Notes under the pieces: model-generated
What the model was told of the DNA's origin: nothing
The model's input: only the letters and a program-made list of their open reading frames with translations
Databases searched by the model: none
Source: Neoroseomonas marina
GTDB lineage: Bacteria > Pseudomonadota > Alphaproteobacteria > Acetobacterales > Acetobacteraceae
DNA: 64,000 nt
Assembly (NCBI RefSeq): GCF_012927745.1
Contig: NZ_JABBKX010000010.1
Location: forward strand, 62,001-126,000
Direction: 5' to 3'
In this document: positions 41,711 to 52,263 of the stretch, one piece after another
Numbering within the stretch: position 1 is the first letter of the stretch
Layout of the letters: each line of letters opens with the position of its first letter
Position numbers and translations under genes: made by a program

Positions 41711-43192
41711 TCAGCGTCGGCCCAAGATTCCAGCATAGAACGCAGCAAAGCCATTATCGGCGTAAGGGTCACTGGGACCGTAGGGAGAGGCTCCGTAAAG
41801 GATCGCATACAAGTGCGCCGAAATGATCTGTACAACGAGAAGGAACACGAGCGTCGCAAGAACTACTCGACGTCGACGCTCGGACGCCGATGGGAACCAG
41901 TTCGCCACCCGTAATGCACCGAGCCCTGCGAGTACAAAAAATAGTGGCATGAACTCTACACGATAACGGAAGCTCATGAACCAAGCGACCAGCATCAGCG
42001 TCGGCGCAAAGGTCAAGCCCGCCAGGATTGCTATCGCCCTCCCTGGCGCGACCTGCGGCAGGCTTTGACGTAGCAATGCCACACCGCCAATAGCGGCTAA
42101 CACCACGGTCATGGGGTCGGTTAGGAAGAAGCTTGAAGGCGGCAATTCTAGGGCGTCAACGAGGCGACTTGCATCCTCCTGGAACAGCAAGCGTCCGTTC
42201 CAGCTTATCGCCCAGAGCGGAAGGAAGTAGTACGAGAGTCCGAGCCAGAGTCGATCGAGGTTGAAAAGCCCGTAGCGATCCAGACGATCCAGACGATCTG
42301 GGAAAAGACGAATCTGCTCAGTTTGAGCGCGCATGTCAGCGAATGTGAACGGGTTATCCCACCGCGCGTAATTCACACCGCCTGCGGCGAGTATAAAGAG
42401 CAGGGCTAAAGCCGCAGGAAGGAGAAAACGGACCTCCCGAATGGCGAGTAGGAAGCGCGTAAACGCTCCTGCCTGCTGACCGCCGCGTGGCTCCAGCATC
42501 AGCACGATAGTCAACAAGCCAGTCGCAAGGAGCAGTCCGATACCTGTCGTCGGACGCGTCAGAAGGCACAAGCCGCTCAAAGCGACTAGCCAGATTAGTC
42601 TGCCCGTTGTTGCATTCGACCCGGCGCGCAAAAGCGGCCAAGCGGCCGCTACGAACCAGGACGCGAACGCCCAGGCCCAAAGCGTAACTTCATTGTAGAT
42701 ATCCCAGCGCAGTGACAGAAGGATTGGAGGCCCGCTGAAGATCGCCGCCCGTACAAGAATGCCGACTAAAAAGTCGTGCGCATGACTTTCTGGAAACATC
42801 TCTGCAAGCTGTTCCACAATCTTCAATGTCCCAATGGCGGCGATGACCATTGCCGCGTAGCGCATTGGCCCTTCGACCTGCACGGTTGACAGATCAATAA
42901 ACGGTAGAAGGGGCAATCGGAGTAGGGCAGGCAGAATTCCGAAATACGCATAGGTCCGACCGTCTCTATCGAATCCTTCGTAAAGTATCGAATTTGGATC
43001 TACGTCGAATCTACCTTGTAGTATATTGATCGCCATACTGTTTAAAGCGAGTCCAAGATTTGATGTGGACATAATACTAATTTCTCTTCGAGCGATCATG
43101 ATCAATAATGCAAAATGGAATGCTGAGAGCAAGATGAGTTCTGGGCGGATTACGCGGCGGCGGATCGGTCTTGGGTGGTGGTTGAGTTTCAT
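41711..43192 (-). CDS. Polytopic membrane protein, GT-C-like, unknown function
   Basis: A 493-residue protein with about eleven helices. After helix 1 the segment LGLALNSMAINILQGRFDVD leads into LYEGFDRDGRTYAYFGILPA, a loop rich in Asp/Glu like those of GT-C glycosyltransferases and of unannotated lipid-linked-sugar transferases. The C-terminal part has MSFRYRVEFMPLFFVLAGLG, a common feature of that class. Base composition and codon use are clearly more A+T-rich than in the flanking genes, suggesting transfer. It converges with the YciI gene and is divergent from the GT2 fusion. Confidence 0.7.
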   Translation of the reverse strand: MKLNHHPRPIRRRVIRPELILLSAFHFALLIMIARREISIMSTSNLGLALNSMAINILQGRFDVDPNSILYEGFDRDGRTYAYFGILPALLRLPLLPFIDLSTVQVEGPMRYAAMVIAAIGTLKIVEQLAEMFPESHAHDFLVGILVRAAIFSGPPILLSLRWDIYNEVTLWAWAFASWFVAAAWPLLRAGSNATTGRLIWLVALSGLCLLTRPTTGIGLLLATGLLTIVLMLEPRGGQQAGAFTRFLLAIREVRFLLPAALALLFILAAGGVNYARWDNPFTFADMRAQTEQIRLFPDRLDRLDRYGLFNLDRLWLGLSYYFLPLWAISWNGRLLFQEDASRLVDALELPPSSFFLTDPMTVVLAAIGGVALLRQSLPQVAPGRAIAILAGLTFAPTLMLVAWFMSFRYRVEFMPLFFVLAGLGALRVANWFPSASERRRRVVLATLVFLLVVQIISAHLYAILYGASPYGPSDPYADNGFAAFYAGILGRR

Positions 43193-43226
43193 CGCGAGAA
43201 TCTCGTAAAAAGGTGCTTCATGCCCA

Positions 43227-43256
43227 TTGTGTATCGAAAATAAGCTGAGTTAAAAT
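43227..43256 (+). promoter_or_regulatory. Candidate promoter of the GT2-methyltransferase gene
   Basis: TTGTGT (43227-43232) and TAAAAT (43251-43256, 5/6 match to TATAAT) are separated by 18 bases in the AT-rich divergent gap. The start codon is 44 bases further on. The call is moderate because AT-rich DNA yields such matches by chance. Confidence 0.35.
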
Positions 43257-43300
43257 ATTATTGAAGCGCTGATTTTGGCGCATACTGGAGGGTCGGCCCC

Positions 43301-44884
43301 ATGCGCCCCTTCGAGGGTGGCGAAGCAGAGATGCTGGATTTAAGCGATGCGCCGGCCGTTCACGAGGTGGCGGTTACGCGCCGGTTGCTCGTGTTGATCG
43401 TTGCGTACGAGGCGGAGGCGACAGTTGCGTCCGTCATCGCTCGTATCCCCGCAGTTGTGCCGGGGGTCAATGTTTCCATCCTAGTTCTGGACGATGGGAG
43501 CTTGGATCAAACTTTCGAGGCCGCATGCGCTGCGTCCACGCCGCATCCGGTCCACGTGCTTCGTAATCCGGTGAACCAGGGCTACGGCGGAAACCAAAAA
43601 ATCGGTTACCAGTTTGCCGTGGCCAATGGCTTCGACATCGTGGCGTTAATCCATGGGGACGGGCAGTACGGTCCGGAACACCTGCCTCGCTTGATCGCTC
43701 CTCTGTTGGCTGGTGAGGCCGAGGCGGTTCTCGGGAGCCGCATGATGGATCGTCGTGGCGCTCTAAGGGGGGGGATGCCGCTCTACAAGTTTCTGGGTAA
43801 TCGGATACTAACTGAAATACAAAACGGAATTACTGGAGCGAAATTACATGAATACCACACGGGATACAGAATATACTCAGTTGAAATTCTGAAGAAATTA
43901 CCCTTTCATAGAAACACTAATAATTTTCATTTTGATACTGAGATTATTTTGCAGCTTATGTCATTGAGCGCACGAATTACCGAACTTTCCATTCCGACAT
44001 ATTACGGCAATGAGGTATGCCGTGTGAACGGTCTTACTTACGCGGCCAAGGTAGTTGCCACCACGTTACGCTGGCGTATGCGTGCGAGCGGCCTGTTGCA
44101 AGACTCGAAATATCCCTTCGCGGCGGGCCCCGCAGTCTACCAGCCCAAACTTGACTTCCCTAGTACGCATAGTTGGGTTGTCGATGCCGTGCCGCATGGC
44201 AGCACAGTCTTCGATATCGGCTGTTCAGATGGGCATGTTGCCGCGAGCCTTGCAGCCAAAGGTTGCCGCGTGATTGGCGTCGATCAAGTACCTCCGGCTG
44301 ATCCGCGCCCCTTTGCGCGATTTCTGATGCATGATCTGGAGCATGGGCTTCCTGATCCCGAAGAGCGAATCGATTACATACTAGCACTCGATGTTATCGA
44401 GCATTTGCGAGTTCCTGAACGACTGCTCGAGGAAATTCATGTCATCTCAAGCCGCAATCGTGGCGCACGCTTGATTATCTCCACCGGGAATGTCGCATTC
44501 TTCATAGTTCGTTTTATGCTTCTGTTTGGAAAATTTAACTATGGCGTTCGTGGAATCCTAGATTTTACTCATACGAGATTATTCACTTTCGCCTCGTTGT
44601 CGCGCGCCTTGCGAGATAGTGCCTTCAGCGTGGAGCGCACCGTGGGCATCCCCGCTCCCTTTCCGCTTGCCTTAGGGCGCAACCGAATCGCTCGCGCGTT
44701 GCTTTGGCTGAACCAGGGGCTCATCCGGATTTCACGAGGTCTATTCGCATTCCAGATGCTGATGGTGTGCCGGCCTGTACCGTCGCTCGACTGGTTACTT
44801 GAGGATGCGGTAAAGGAGGCTCTAAAGCGCACTTCCGCCTCCGTGCCCGCAGCCACGGAGGAGGTCAGTACTGGGCGCGCCTAG
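43301..44884 (+). CDS. Bifunctional GT2 glycosyltransferase-SAM methyltransferase fusion
   Basis: A 527-residue fusion. Residues about 25-235 are a GT2/dolichyl-phosphate-mannose-synthase-like domain: ILVLDDGSLDQTFEAA, ALIHGDGQYGPEHLP, AVLGSRMMDRRGALRGGMP. Residues about 290-450 are a class I methyltransferase: TVFDIGCSDGHVAASLAAKG, GVDQVPPADP, LALDVIEHLRVPERLL. A C-terminal helical tail follows. Such fusions act on lipid-linked or surface glycans. The segment around 43790-43990 is especially A+T-rich. ATG 43301 has GGAGG ten bases upstream; ATG 43331 is the alternative. Confidence 0.82.
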   Translation: MRPFEGGEAEMLDLSDAPAVHEVAVTRRLLVLIVAYEAEATVASVIARIPAVVPGVNVSILVLDDGSLDQTFEAACAASTPHPVHVLRNPVNQGYGGNQKIGYQFAVANGFDIVALIHGDGQYGPEHLPRLIAPLLAGEAEAVLGSRMMDRRGALRGGMPLYKFLGNRILTEIQNGITGAKLHEYHTGYRIYSVEILKKLPFHRNTNNFHFDTEIILQLMSLSARITELSIPTYYGNEVCRVNGLTYAAKVVATTLRWRMRASGLLQDSKYPFAAGPAVYQPKLDFPSTHSWVVDAVPHGSTVFDIGCSDGHVAASLAAKGCRVIGVDQVPPADPRPFARFLMHDLEHGLPDPEERIDYILALDVIEHLRVPERLLEEIHVISSRNRGARLIISTGNVAFFIVRFMLLFGKFNYGVRGILDFTHTRLFTFASLSRALRDSAFSVERTVGIPAPFPLALGRNRIARALLWLNQGLIRISRGLFAFQMLMVCRPVPSLDWLLEDAVKEALKRTSASVPAATEEVSTGRA

Positions 44885-44898
44885 TTGCCGAGGCAGTC

Positions 44899-45549
<651 letters not shown>

Positions 45550-45564
45550 GGACGTTCTCCTCGG

Positions 45565-46302
45565 TCAGCGCGGCAGGTGGTCGGGGCCGGCGGCAGGCGC
45601 GGCATGCTTGCGCACCGTGCGCTGCTCGATCCGCTTCTCGTAGCCGGCGGGGCAGGCGATCATCCGCTTCACGAAGATCCCCGGCGTGTGGATGTGGTCG
45701 GCATCGATCTCGCCGGCGCGGACCAGGTGCTCGACCTGCGCGACCGTCACCTTCGCCGCCGTCGCCATCATCGGATTGAAGTTCCGCGCCGTCTTCCGAT
45801 AGACGAGGTTGCCTTCGGCATCGCCCATGTAGGCGTGGACGATGGCGAGGTCGGCGAAGATGCCGCGCTCCATGACGTAGGTCTCGCCGTCGAACTCGCG
45901 GGTCTCCTTGCCCTTCGCGACCTCGGTGCCGACGCCGGTCTTGGTGAAGAAGGCCGGGATACCCGCGCCGCCGGCGCGGATGCGCTCGGCCAGCGTGCCC
46001 TGCGGGTTGAACTCGATCTCGAGCTCCCCGGCCAGGTACTGGCGGGCGAACTCCGCATTCTCGCCGACATAGGAGGAGATCATCTTGCGGATCTGCCGCG
46101 TCTTGAGCAGCAGGCCGAGCCCTGCGTCGTCGATGCCGGCATTGTTCGACACGACGGTGAGGTCCTTCACCCCCGATTCGCGGATCGCCTCGATCAGCAG
46201 GGAGGGGATGCCGCAGAGGCCGAAGCCGCCGGAATGGATGACCATGCCGTCGCGCAGGACGCCGGCCAGTGCTGCCTTGGCGTCTGGATAGACCTTGCCC
46301 AT
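45565..46302 (-). CDS. scoA: 3-oxoacid CoA-transferase subunit A
   Basis: A 245-residue alpha subunit: GMVIHSGGFGLCGIPSLLIE holds the CoA-binding glycine loop. DLTVVSNNAGIDDAGLGLLL and YVGENAEFARQYLAGELEIE are conserved blocks. NPMMATAAKVTVAQVEHLV and HIHTPGIFVKRMI close the fold. The first gene of the scoAB pair, it starts at ATG 46302 with GGGGAGTACCC upstream, and is divergent from tRNA-Ala. Confidence 0.94.
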   Translation of the reverse strand: MGKVYPDAKAALAGVLRDGMVIHSGGFGLCGIPSLLIEAIRESGVKDLTVVSNNAGIDDAGLGLLLKTRQIRKMISSYVGENAEFARQYLAGELEIEFNPQGTLAERIRAGGAGIPAFFTKTGVGTEVAKGKETREFDGETYVMERGIFADLAIVHAYMGDAEGNLVYRKTARNFNPMMATAAKVTVAQVEHLVRAGEIDADHIHTPGIFVKRMIACPAGYEKRIEQRTVRKHAAPAAGPDHLPR

Positions 46303-46379
46303 GGGTACTCCCCGATCACGAGCCGTGAGGGCTTCTCCCTACCGTCCCGCGCGCCGCGCCGAAAGGGGTTCGTGCCCCC

Positions 46380-46408
46380 TTGCAGGGTTCCGCGGCGGGG
46401 GTTATACG
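46380..46408 (+). promoter_or_regulatory. Probable promoter of tRNA-Ala
   Basis: TTGCAG (46380-46385) and TATACG (46403-46408) are spaced by exactly 17 bases. The -10 lies 16 bases before the tRNA 5' end, the usual distance for a stable-RNA promoter. The hexamers match consensus only 3/6 and 4/6. Confidence 0.45.
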
Positions 46409-46424
46409 GCGCGCCTCTTCCCGG

Positions 46425-46500
<76 letters not shown>

Positions 46501-46507
46501 CCCCACC

Positions 46508-46545
46508 AAGGGCGCCGCGCCGCAAGGCCGGCGCCCTTCGTGTTT
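46508..46545 (+). terminator. Rho-independent terminator after tRNA-Ala
   Basis: A perfect 10-bp stem (46508-46517 with 46529-46538, 11-base loop) is followed by TTCGTGTTTT. It ends the tRNA transcript and also abuts the stop of the convergent 123-residue gene. Confidence 0.85.
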
Positions 46546-46917
46546 TCAGGCGATGCCCACCACGCGGTAGGCAAAGGCAGCCCCGTCGGGTTCCGTCACG
46601 GTCACATGTTCGCCCGGGCGGACCGGCTCCGCACCGCAGTCGAACTGCGTCTCCGGGGCGTCGGGGCCCTCGGCGACGCGCCCGTAGAAGCGAATCGACC
46701 AGCCGTGATCGGGATCGTGCTGCACGTCGCCTGCTTCGGGCTCCGCGCCCGGGACGATGCGCCGTGCCCGCCAGGGCTCCGGGTCAGCCGCCCAGGCAGC
46801 CGCGTCCGGATGGCCAGCGGCATCGAGCGCCAACTCGATCTCGTAGCGGTGTTCCGGGCTGCCTTCGGGGAAGCCGGGGCCGGCGGCGAGCGCGAGAAGG
46901 ACCGTGATGGTCGCCAT
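46546..46917 (-). CDS. Small protein of unknown function coupled to kup
   Basis: A 123-residue acidic protein (HRYEIELALDAAGHPDAAAW; later GWSIRFYGRVAEG and EHVTVTEPDGAAFAYRVVG), probably beta-rich. The N-terminus MATITVLLALAAG is hydrophobic for only about ten residues, so export is uncertain. The ATG lies 2 bases after the kup stop, implying co-translation. I recognise no family; a role in potassium-transporter function would be speculation. Confidence 0.55.
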   Translation of the reverse strand: MATITVLLALAAGPGFPEGSPEHRYEIELALDAAGHPDAAAWAADPEPWRARRIVPGAEPEAGDVQHDPDHGWSIRFYGRVAEGPDAPETQFDCGAEPVRPGEHVTVTEPDGAAFAYRVVGIA

Positions 46918-46919
46918 GC

Positions 46920-48818
46920 TCAGATCGCCACCCGCACGCCGAGCTCCACGACGCGATCGGACGGGATTCGGAAGAACTCGGTCGCGGGGACCGCGTTGCG
47001 GGACATGATGGTGAAGAGCCACTGCCGCCAATGCGACATCTTGGGCACCGCGGCGGCGACGACGGTCTCGCGCCCCAGGAAGTAGGAGGTCTGCATCGGC
47101 TCGAAGGCGATGCCGATGTCGCGCAGCGACTCGAGCTCCTTCGGGATGTTCGGGCTTTCCTGAAAGCCGTAGCGGAGCGAGACCCGGTGGATGTCCGGGG
47201 CGAGCTCCTCGACCGTCCGCCGGCGTTCGGGCGGCACGACCGGAATGCCCTCATTGGTCACCGTCACGAACAGTACGCGCTCGTGCAGCACCTTGTTGTG
47301 CTTGAGGTTGTGCAACAGGGCGCCGGGCAGGAAATCGGCCTGGCTGGTCATGAACACGGCCATGCCCGGTACCCGCACGGTGCGGGACTGCGGCAGGCGC
47401 GCGATGAAGGATTTGAGCGGCAGCCCGTCCTGGCGGAACCGGGCGAACAGCAACTCGCGGCCGCGGTGCCACGTCGTCATCATGGCGAAGAGGGCGGCGC
47501 CCAGCACCAGCGGCACGTAGCCGCCCTGCGGGATCTTCAGCACGTTCGACAGGAAGAACAGCAGGTCGAGCAGCAGCAGCGGTCCGAACACCCCGATCAC
47601 CAGCGGCCACGCCCAGCCGAACTGCCGGCGGAACACCAGCAGCGCCAGGCAGGACGTGCAGACGAAGGTGCCGGTGACGGCGATGCCGTAGGCGGCGGCG
47701 AGGTTGTCCGAGTTGTGGAAGGACAGCACCAGGATCACCACGCCGATCAGCAGCAGGATGTTCACCTGCGGCATGTAGATCTGCCCTTCCTCGGTCTCGC
47801 TGGTGTGCTTCACCTCGAGCCGCGGGATGAAACCAAGCTGCACGCACTGCCGGGCGATGGTGTAGGCCCCCGAGATCATCGCCTGGCTCGCGATGATGGT
47901 CGCTGCGGTCGCCAGGATGACCATCGGCAGGCGGAACCATTCCGGGGCAAGGAGGTAGAAGGGGTTTTCCAGCGCCTCCGGGACGCGCAGGACCAGGGCG
48001 CCCTGGCCGAGGTAGTTCAGCGTCAGCGACGGCAGCACCAGCCAAAGCCAAGCCCAGCGAATCGGGCGGCGACCGAAATGGCCCATGTCCGCATAGAGCG
48101 CCTCTGCCCCGGTCACCGCCAGGACGACCGAACCGAAGGCGATGAAGGCGGCGAACCGGTAGGCGAGGCAGAACTGGATCGCGTAGTGCGGCGACAGCGC
48201 TGCCAGCACGGACGGGTTTTGGACGATCTCGACGATGCCGAGGATGCCCAACGCGCCGAACCAGGCCGCGCAGACCGGACCGAAGATGGCGCCGATGCTG
48301 CCCGTACCGCGGAACTGGACGAGGAAAAGCGCCAACAGGATGATCACCGCAATCGGGATGACCATGTGATCGAAGGCGTCCGAGACGACCTTCAGACCCT
48401 CCACCGCCGACAGCACCGAGATGGCCGGCGTGATGATGCCGTCGCCGAAGAACAGGCAGGCGCCGCTGATCCCGACCAGCGCGACGAACCACTTCGCGCG
48501 TTCGCCTTCAACCGTTCGCTGCGCCAGCGCCATCAAGGCGAGGATGCCGCCTTCGCCGCGGTTGTCCGCCTGCAGGATGAAGACGACGTACTTCACCGTG
48601 ACGGTGAGGATCAGCGCCCAGATGATGAGGCTGAGGACGCCGAGGATCTCCCAGCGCTCAAGCCCGTCACTGCTGAAATGGAGGAGCGCCGCGCGGAGTG
48701 CGTAGAGCGGCGAGGTGCCGATGTCCCCGTAGACGACGCCAAGGACCCCGAGGATGAGGGCCGGGGTGAGCGCCTGGCGTGCTGGGGACTGAGCCTGGTC
48801 GGCGGCGGGAGCGGTCAC
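46920..48818 (-). CDS. kup: Low-affinity potassium transporter Kup
   Basis: A 632-residue K+ uptake permease of the Kup/HAK/KT family. The N-terminal [20 protein letters not shown], then [37 protein letters not shown] and [20 protein letters not shown] are diagnostic. Twelve helices precede a C-terminal cytoplasmic domain starting around residue 440. GTG 48818 is chosen since GAGG lies 7 bases upstream and the conserved core begins shortly after; an ATG at 48881 gives an Arg/Cys-rich extension with no support. Confidence 0.94.
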   Translation of the reverse strand: MTAPAADQAQSPARQALTPALILGVLGVVYGDIGTSPLYALRAALLHFSSDGLERWEILGVLSLIIWALILTVTVKYVVFILQADNRGEGGILALMALAQRTVEGERAKWFVALVGISGACLFFGDGIITPAISVLSAVEGLKVVSDAFDHMVIPIAVIILLALFLVQFRGTGSIGAIFGPVCAAWFGALGILGIVEIVQNPSVLAALSPHYAIQFCLAYRFAAFIAFGSVVLAVTGAEALYADMGHFGRRPIRWAWLWLVLPSLTLNYLGQGALVLRVPEALENPFYLLAPEWFRLPMVILATAATIIASQAMISGAYTIARQCVQLGFIPRLEVKHTSETEEGQIYMPQVNILLLIGVVILVLSFHNSDNLAAAYGIAVTGTFVCTSCLALLVFRRQFGWAWPLVIGVFGPLLLLDLLFFLSNVLKIPQGGYVPLVLGAALFAMMTTWHRGRELLFARFRQDGLPLKSFIARLPQSRTVRVPGMAVFMTSQADFLPGALLHNLKHNKVLHERVLFVTVTNEGIPVVPPERRRTVEELAPDIHRVSLRYGFQESPNIPKELESLRDIGIAFEPMQTSYFLGRETVVAAAVPKMSHWRQWLFTIMSRNAVPATEFFRIPSDRVVELGVRVAI

Positions 48819-48950
48819 TCGGGGCCTCGCGGCGGTGCAAAATCGGCGCGATTGATAGACACACCGGCACCGCCGCCGCAATCCTGCCGCAAAGAGGCCG
48901 GTGCGCCGCCGGTACGAAGGCGGCGGGCCCCGTGCCCGCCGTCTCGGCCT

Positions 48951-49748
48951 TCAGTGACCCCGGAGGATCTGGCTCAGGAAGAGCTTCAGGCGCTCCGTCT
49001 TCGGATCGTTGAAGACGGCGTCCGGCGTGCCGGATTCCACCACCTCGCCGCGGTCCATGAACACGACGCGATCGGCCACCTGCCGGGCAAAGCCCATTTC
49101 GTGGGTCACGCAGATCATGGTCATGCCTTCGGCCGCCAGCATGACCATGGTGTCGAGCACCTCCTTGATCATTTCGGGGTCGAGCGCGGAGGTCGGTTCG
49201 TCGAACAGCATGATCTTGGGCTTCATGCAGAGCGCGCGCGCGATGGCCACGCGCTGCTGCTGACCGCCCGAGAGCTGCCCGGGGTACTTCTTTGCCTGCT
49301 CCGGGATGCGCACCCGGGTCAGGTACTCCATGGCGAGTTCCTCGGCCTGCTTCTTCGGCATCTTCCGCACCCAGATCGGCGCCAGGGTGCAGTTCTCGAG
49401 GATGGTGAGGTGCGGGAACAGGTTGAAGGACTGGAACACCATCCCGACGTCGCGCCGGATGGCGTCCAGCGCGCGGACATCGTCCGACAACTCGATCCCG
49501 TCGACCAGGATCTTGCCTTCCTGGTGCGTTTCCAGCCGGTTGATGCAGCGGATCATGGTGGATTTGCCCGAACCCGAAGGCCCGCAGACCACCACGCGTT
49601 CACCGGTGGCGACCTGCAGGTCCACGTCGCGGAGGACGTGCAGGGCGCCGAACCACTTGTTCACCTTGTCGAGCACGATCGCCGGCGGGGCGTCGGTGCG
49701 CATGGCGGAAGCGACATGGACTTCCGTCGTTTCGATGGCTGCACTCAT
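48951..49748 (-). CDS. aapP: General L-amino acid ABC transporter ATP-binding protein
   Basis: A 265-residue polar-amino-acid-type ATPase: Walker [11 protein letters not shown], signature [15 protein letters not shown], Walker [13 protein letters not shown] and H-loop [19 protein letters not shown]. It is the last gene of aapJ-aapQ-aapM-aapP, 67 bases after aapM. It energises uptake of a broad set of L-amino acids, with the binding protein and two permeases named below. Confidence 0.94.
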   Translation of the reverse strand: MSAAIETTEVHVASAMRTDAPPAIVLDKVNKWFGALHVLRDVDLQVATGERVVVCGPSGSGKSTMIRCINRLETHQEGKILVDGIELSDDVRALDAIRRDVGMVFQSFNLFPHLTILENCTLAPIWVRKMPKKQAEELAMEYLTRVRIPEQAKKYPGQLSGGQQQRVAIARALCMKPKIMLFDEPTSALDPEMIKEVLDTMVMLAAEGMTMICVTHEMGFARQVADRVVFMDRGEVVESGTPDAVFNDPKTERLKLFLSQILRGH

Positions 49749-49815
49749 GCGGTCACGTGTCCCAGATCGTTGAATGTTGCGCCCGTCGGGCGGATGTCCT
49801 TCGGCATGTCGGGTC

Positions 49816-50958
49816 TCACCGGCGGCGGTGGCGGTTGAGTTCCGCCTCCAGCCCCTGGCTGTACTTCGACATGGCGAAGCAGAAGCAGAGGTAGATGAGG
49901 CCGACGAAGACGTAGACCTCGACGCCGAAGCCCTGCCAGGAGGGTTCGACGATCGCGGTCTTGCCCGCGGTCAGCAGATCGAAGATGCCGATGATCAGCA
50001 CCAGCGAGGTGTCCTTGAAGAAGCCGATGAAGGTGTTGACCAGCGGCGGGATCACCAGCCGCAGCGCCTGCGGCAGGATGATGAGGCCGGTCTTCTGCCA
50101 GTAGGACAGGCCCATGGCCTCGGCGGCCTCGTACTGGCCCTTCGGCAGCGCCTGCAGGCCGCCGCGCACCACTTCGGCGAGGTAGGCGCCGGCGAACAGC
50201 GTGATGGCGATCTGCGCGCGCAGCAGCTTGTCGATGTTCATCCCTTCCGGGAGGAAGAGCGGGAACATCACGGAGGCCATGAAGAGCAGGGAGATCAGCG
50301 GCACGCCGCGGATCAGCTCGACATAGAGGACGCACAGCACCTTGATCGCCGGCAGGTTCGACCGCCGCCCCAGCGCCACAAGGATCGACAGCGGGAAGGC
50401 GAGGGCGAGCCCGAAGGTCGCGAGGATCAAGGTGATCGGCAGGCCACCCCAACGCTCCTGCGGGACATAGGGCAGGCCGAGGATGCCGCCCCACATCAGG
50501 ATTCCGATCGTGGTCAGCGTGCCGATCCAGATCGGGATGAGCGTCCAGTTCCAGAAGCGCCGCATCGAGGAGACGATGTAGAGCCCGATGAACAGCAGGC
50601 AGACGATGGCCGGGCGCCAATGCTGCTCGTAGGGGTAGGTGCCGAAGAGCATGAAGCGGTGCTTTTCGGTCACCACGGCCCAGCATGCCCCCGACCCCTG
50701 GAGGTCGCGACAGGCCTGGGTCTGCGCCACGCCGGTCGGCGAGACGGGCACCGACCAGATGGCGTTGATGAAGGCCCAGTCCACGAAGCCGATGACAGCG
50801 CGGACGATCAGGTAGCCCAGCGCCAGCGTGACGGCCGTGGACAGCCAGCCGGAGAACAGGTTGGTCCGGAGCCAGGCGATCGGGCCCACCGCGGTGAGCG
50901 GGGCGCTCCGCGGCTCGCTCGATGACATGGCGGGTGTGTTGGCGGTGATGTCGCTCAC
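49816..50958 (-). CDS. aapM: General L-amino acid ABC transporter permease AapM
   Basis: A 380-residue permease of the HisM/GlnP class. A long N-terminal extension with extra helices and a periplasmic loop (residues about 55-130) precedes the core. The core has [19 protein letters not shown], the EAA-type loop, and [20 protein letters not shown]. This extra N-terminal part is typical of AapM/BztC-like proteins. It begins 10 bases after the aapQ stop. Confidence 0.93.
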   Translation of the reverse strand: MSDITANTPAMSSSEPRSAPLTAVGPIAWLRTNLFSGWLSTAVTLALGYLIVRAVIGFVDWAFINAIWSVPVSPTGVAQTQACRDLQGSGACWAVVTEKHRFMLFGTYPYEQHWRPAIVCLLFIGLYIVSSMRRFWNWTLIPIWIGTLTTIGILMWGGILGLPYVPQERWGGLPITLILATFGLALAFPLSILVALGRRSNLPAIKVLCVLYVELIRGVPLISLLFMASVMFPLFLPEGMNIDKLLRAQIAITLFAGAYLAEVVRGGLQALPKGQYEAAEAMGLSYWQKTGLIILPQALRLVIPPLVNTFIGFFKDTSLVLIIGIFDLLTAGKTAIVEPSWQGFGVEVYVFVGLIYLCFCFAMSKYSQGLEAELNRHRRR

Positions 50959-50968
50959 GGCCGGGCCC

Positions 50969-52186
50969 TCACCGTTCCACCAACGCGATCTTCGCGTTGT
51001 ACCAATTCATGAAGAGGCTGATCGAAAGGCTGATCGTCAGGTAGACCAGCATGATGATCGCGATGCCCTCGATCGCCTGGCCCGTCTGGTTCAGCGTGGT
51101 GTTCGCGATGCTGACGATGTCCTGGTAGCCGATGGCGACCGCCAGCGAGGAGTTCTTCGTCAGGTTCAGGTAGTTCGAGGTCATCGGCGGGATGATCACC
51201 CGCAGCGCCTGCGGCAGCACGATCAGCCGCAACACCTGCCCGTGGCGGAGTCCGAGCGCCTGCGCTGCCTCCCACTGGCCGAGGTTCACCGAGAGGATGC
51301 CGGCGCGGACCACCTCGGCGATGAAGCCGGCGGTGTAGGTGACGAGGCCGATCAGCAGCGCCGCGTATTCGGGGCTGATCGACATGCCGCCGCGGAAATT
51401 GAAGCCGCGCAGCGCGGGCCAGTCGATCTCCCACGGGGCGCCCATCACCTGCCAGGTCAGCACGGGCAGGCCGAGGATGAGCGCGACGGCTGCCGGCCAG
51501 ACCTTGCGGGGCTGACCATCGGCCATCTGCTTGGCGCGCGCCGAACGGGCGTAGAGCCAGGTCAGGACGATGCCGGCGATGCAGGCGATGAGCGCTGCGG
51601 TGTGCGCCGGTTCCCAGACCAGGGCGGGGACCTTGAAGCCGCGGTTCGACAGGAACACGCCCTCGACCGGCTTCAGCGCCTGCCGCGGTCCGGGCAGGCC
51701 CTGCATGATCGTGTACCAGAACAACAGCTGGAGCAGCAGCGGCAGGTCGCGGATCACCTCGACGTAGAAGCCGGCGATCTTCGCGACCAGGAAGTTCTTC
51801 GACAGACGCGCGATTCCGATGGCCGTGCCGAGGAAGGTCGCGAGCACGATGCCGACCACGGCCACCTTCAACGTGTTCAGCACGCCGACGAGGAGGGCGC
51901 GGAAGTAGGTGTCGGTCGGCTCGTAGGAAATCAGGCTCTCGGCGATCGGCAGCCCCGCTTCGCGGTTCAGGAAGCCGAAGCCGGTCGCGATGCGGCGGAC
52001 CTCGAGGTTGTGGACGGTATTCGACCACAGCCACCAGATGATCGAGCCGATGATGCCGACGACCAGGACCTGCCAGACGATGCCGCGGATCCGTTCATCG
52101 GCCCAGGACAGGCGGATTGGCCGTTTGGGCGGTTTGCGACGGAAGCGTGGGTCGACGGTCGCATCGGACATCAGGTTGAGCCTCAC
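50969..52186 (-). CDS. aapQ: General L-amino acid ABC transporter permease AapQ
   Basis: A 405-residue permease partner of AapM. The core contains LPLLLQLLFWYTIMQGLPG, GQWEAAQALGLRHGQVLRL (EAA loop) and VLPQALRVIIPPMTSNYLNL. A large insert (about residues 160-245) between helices is usual for AapQ/BztB. The gene is separated from aapJ by 77 bases holding a strong stem-loop. Confidence 0.93.
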   Translation of the reverse strand: MRLNLMSDATVDPRFRRKPPKRPIRLSWADERIRGIVWQVLVVGIIGSIIWWLWSNTVHNLEVRRIATGFGFLNREAGLPIAESLISYEPTDTYFRALLVGVLNTLKVAVVGIVLATFLGTAIGIARLSKNFLVAKIAGFYVEVIRDLPLLLQLLFWYTIMQGLPGPRQALKPVEGVFLSNRGFKVPALVWEPAHTAALIACIAGIVLTWLYARSARAKQMADGQPRKVWPAAVALILGLPVLTWQVMGAPWEIDWPALRGFNFRGGMSISPEYAALLIGLVTYTAGFIAEVVRAGILSVNLGQWEAAQALGLRHGQVLRLIVLPQALRVIIPPMTSNYLNLTKNSSLAVAIGYQDIVSIANTTLNQTGQAIEGIAIIMLVYLTISLSISLFMNWYNAKIALVER

Positions 52187-52224
52187 CAGGATCTTGTTGC
52201 CCGCCGGAGCGGCGGGGAAATGCA

Positions 52225-52252
52225 GCGGGGCGGGGGATCGCCCCCGCCCCGC
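52225..52252 (-). promoter_or_regulatory. Stem-loop between aapJ and aapQ
   Basis: A perfect 12-bp all-GC inverted repeat (52225-52236 with 52241-52252) with a 4-base loop starts 12 bases after the aapJ stop. No T-run follows. In ABC operons such hairpins often protect the binding-protein mRNA or partly stop transcription, giving more binding protein than permease. Confidence 0.7.
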
Positions 52253-52263
52253 GGTTCACGTTG

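Noticed and set aside
41711..44884. A prophage or transposon as carrier of the AT-rich island
   Set aside because: No integrase, transposase, terminal repeats or tRNA-derived attachment site was found at the borders.
47031..49838. A 935-codon plus-strand frame over kup and aapP
   Set aside because: Low-complexity composition and antisense to Kup and an intact ABC ATPase.
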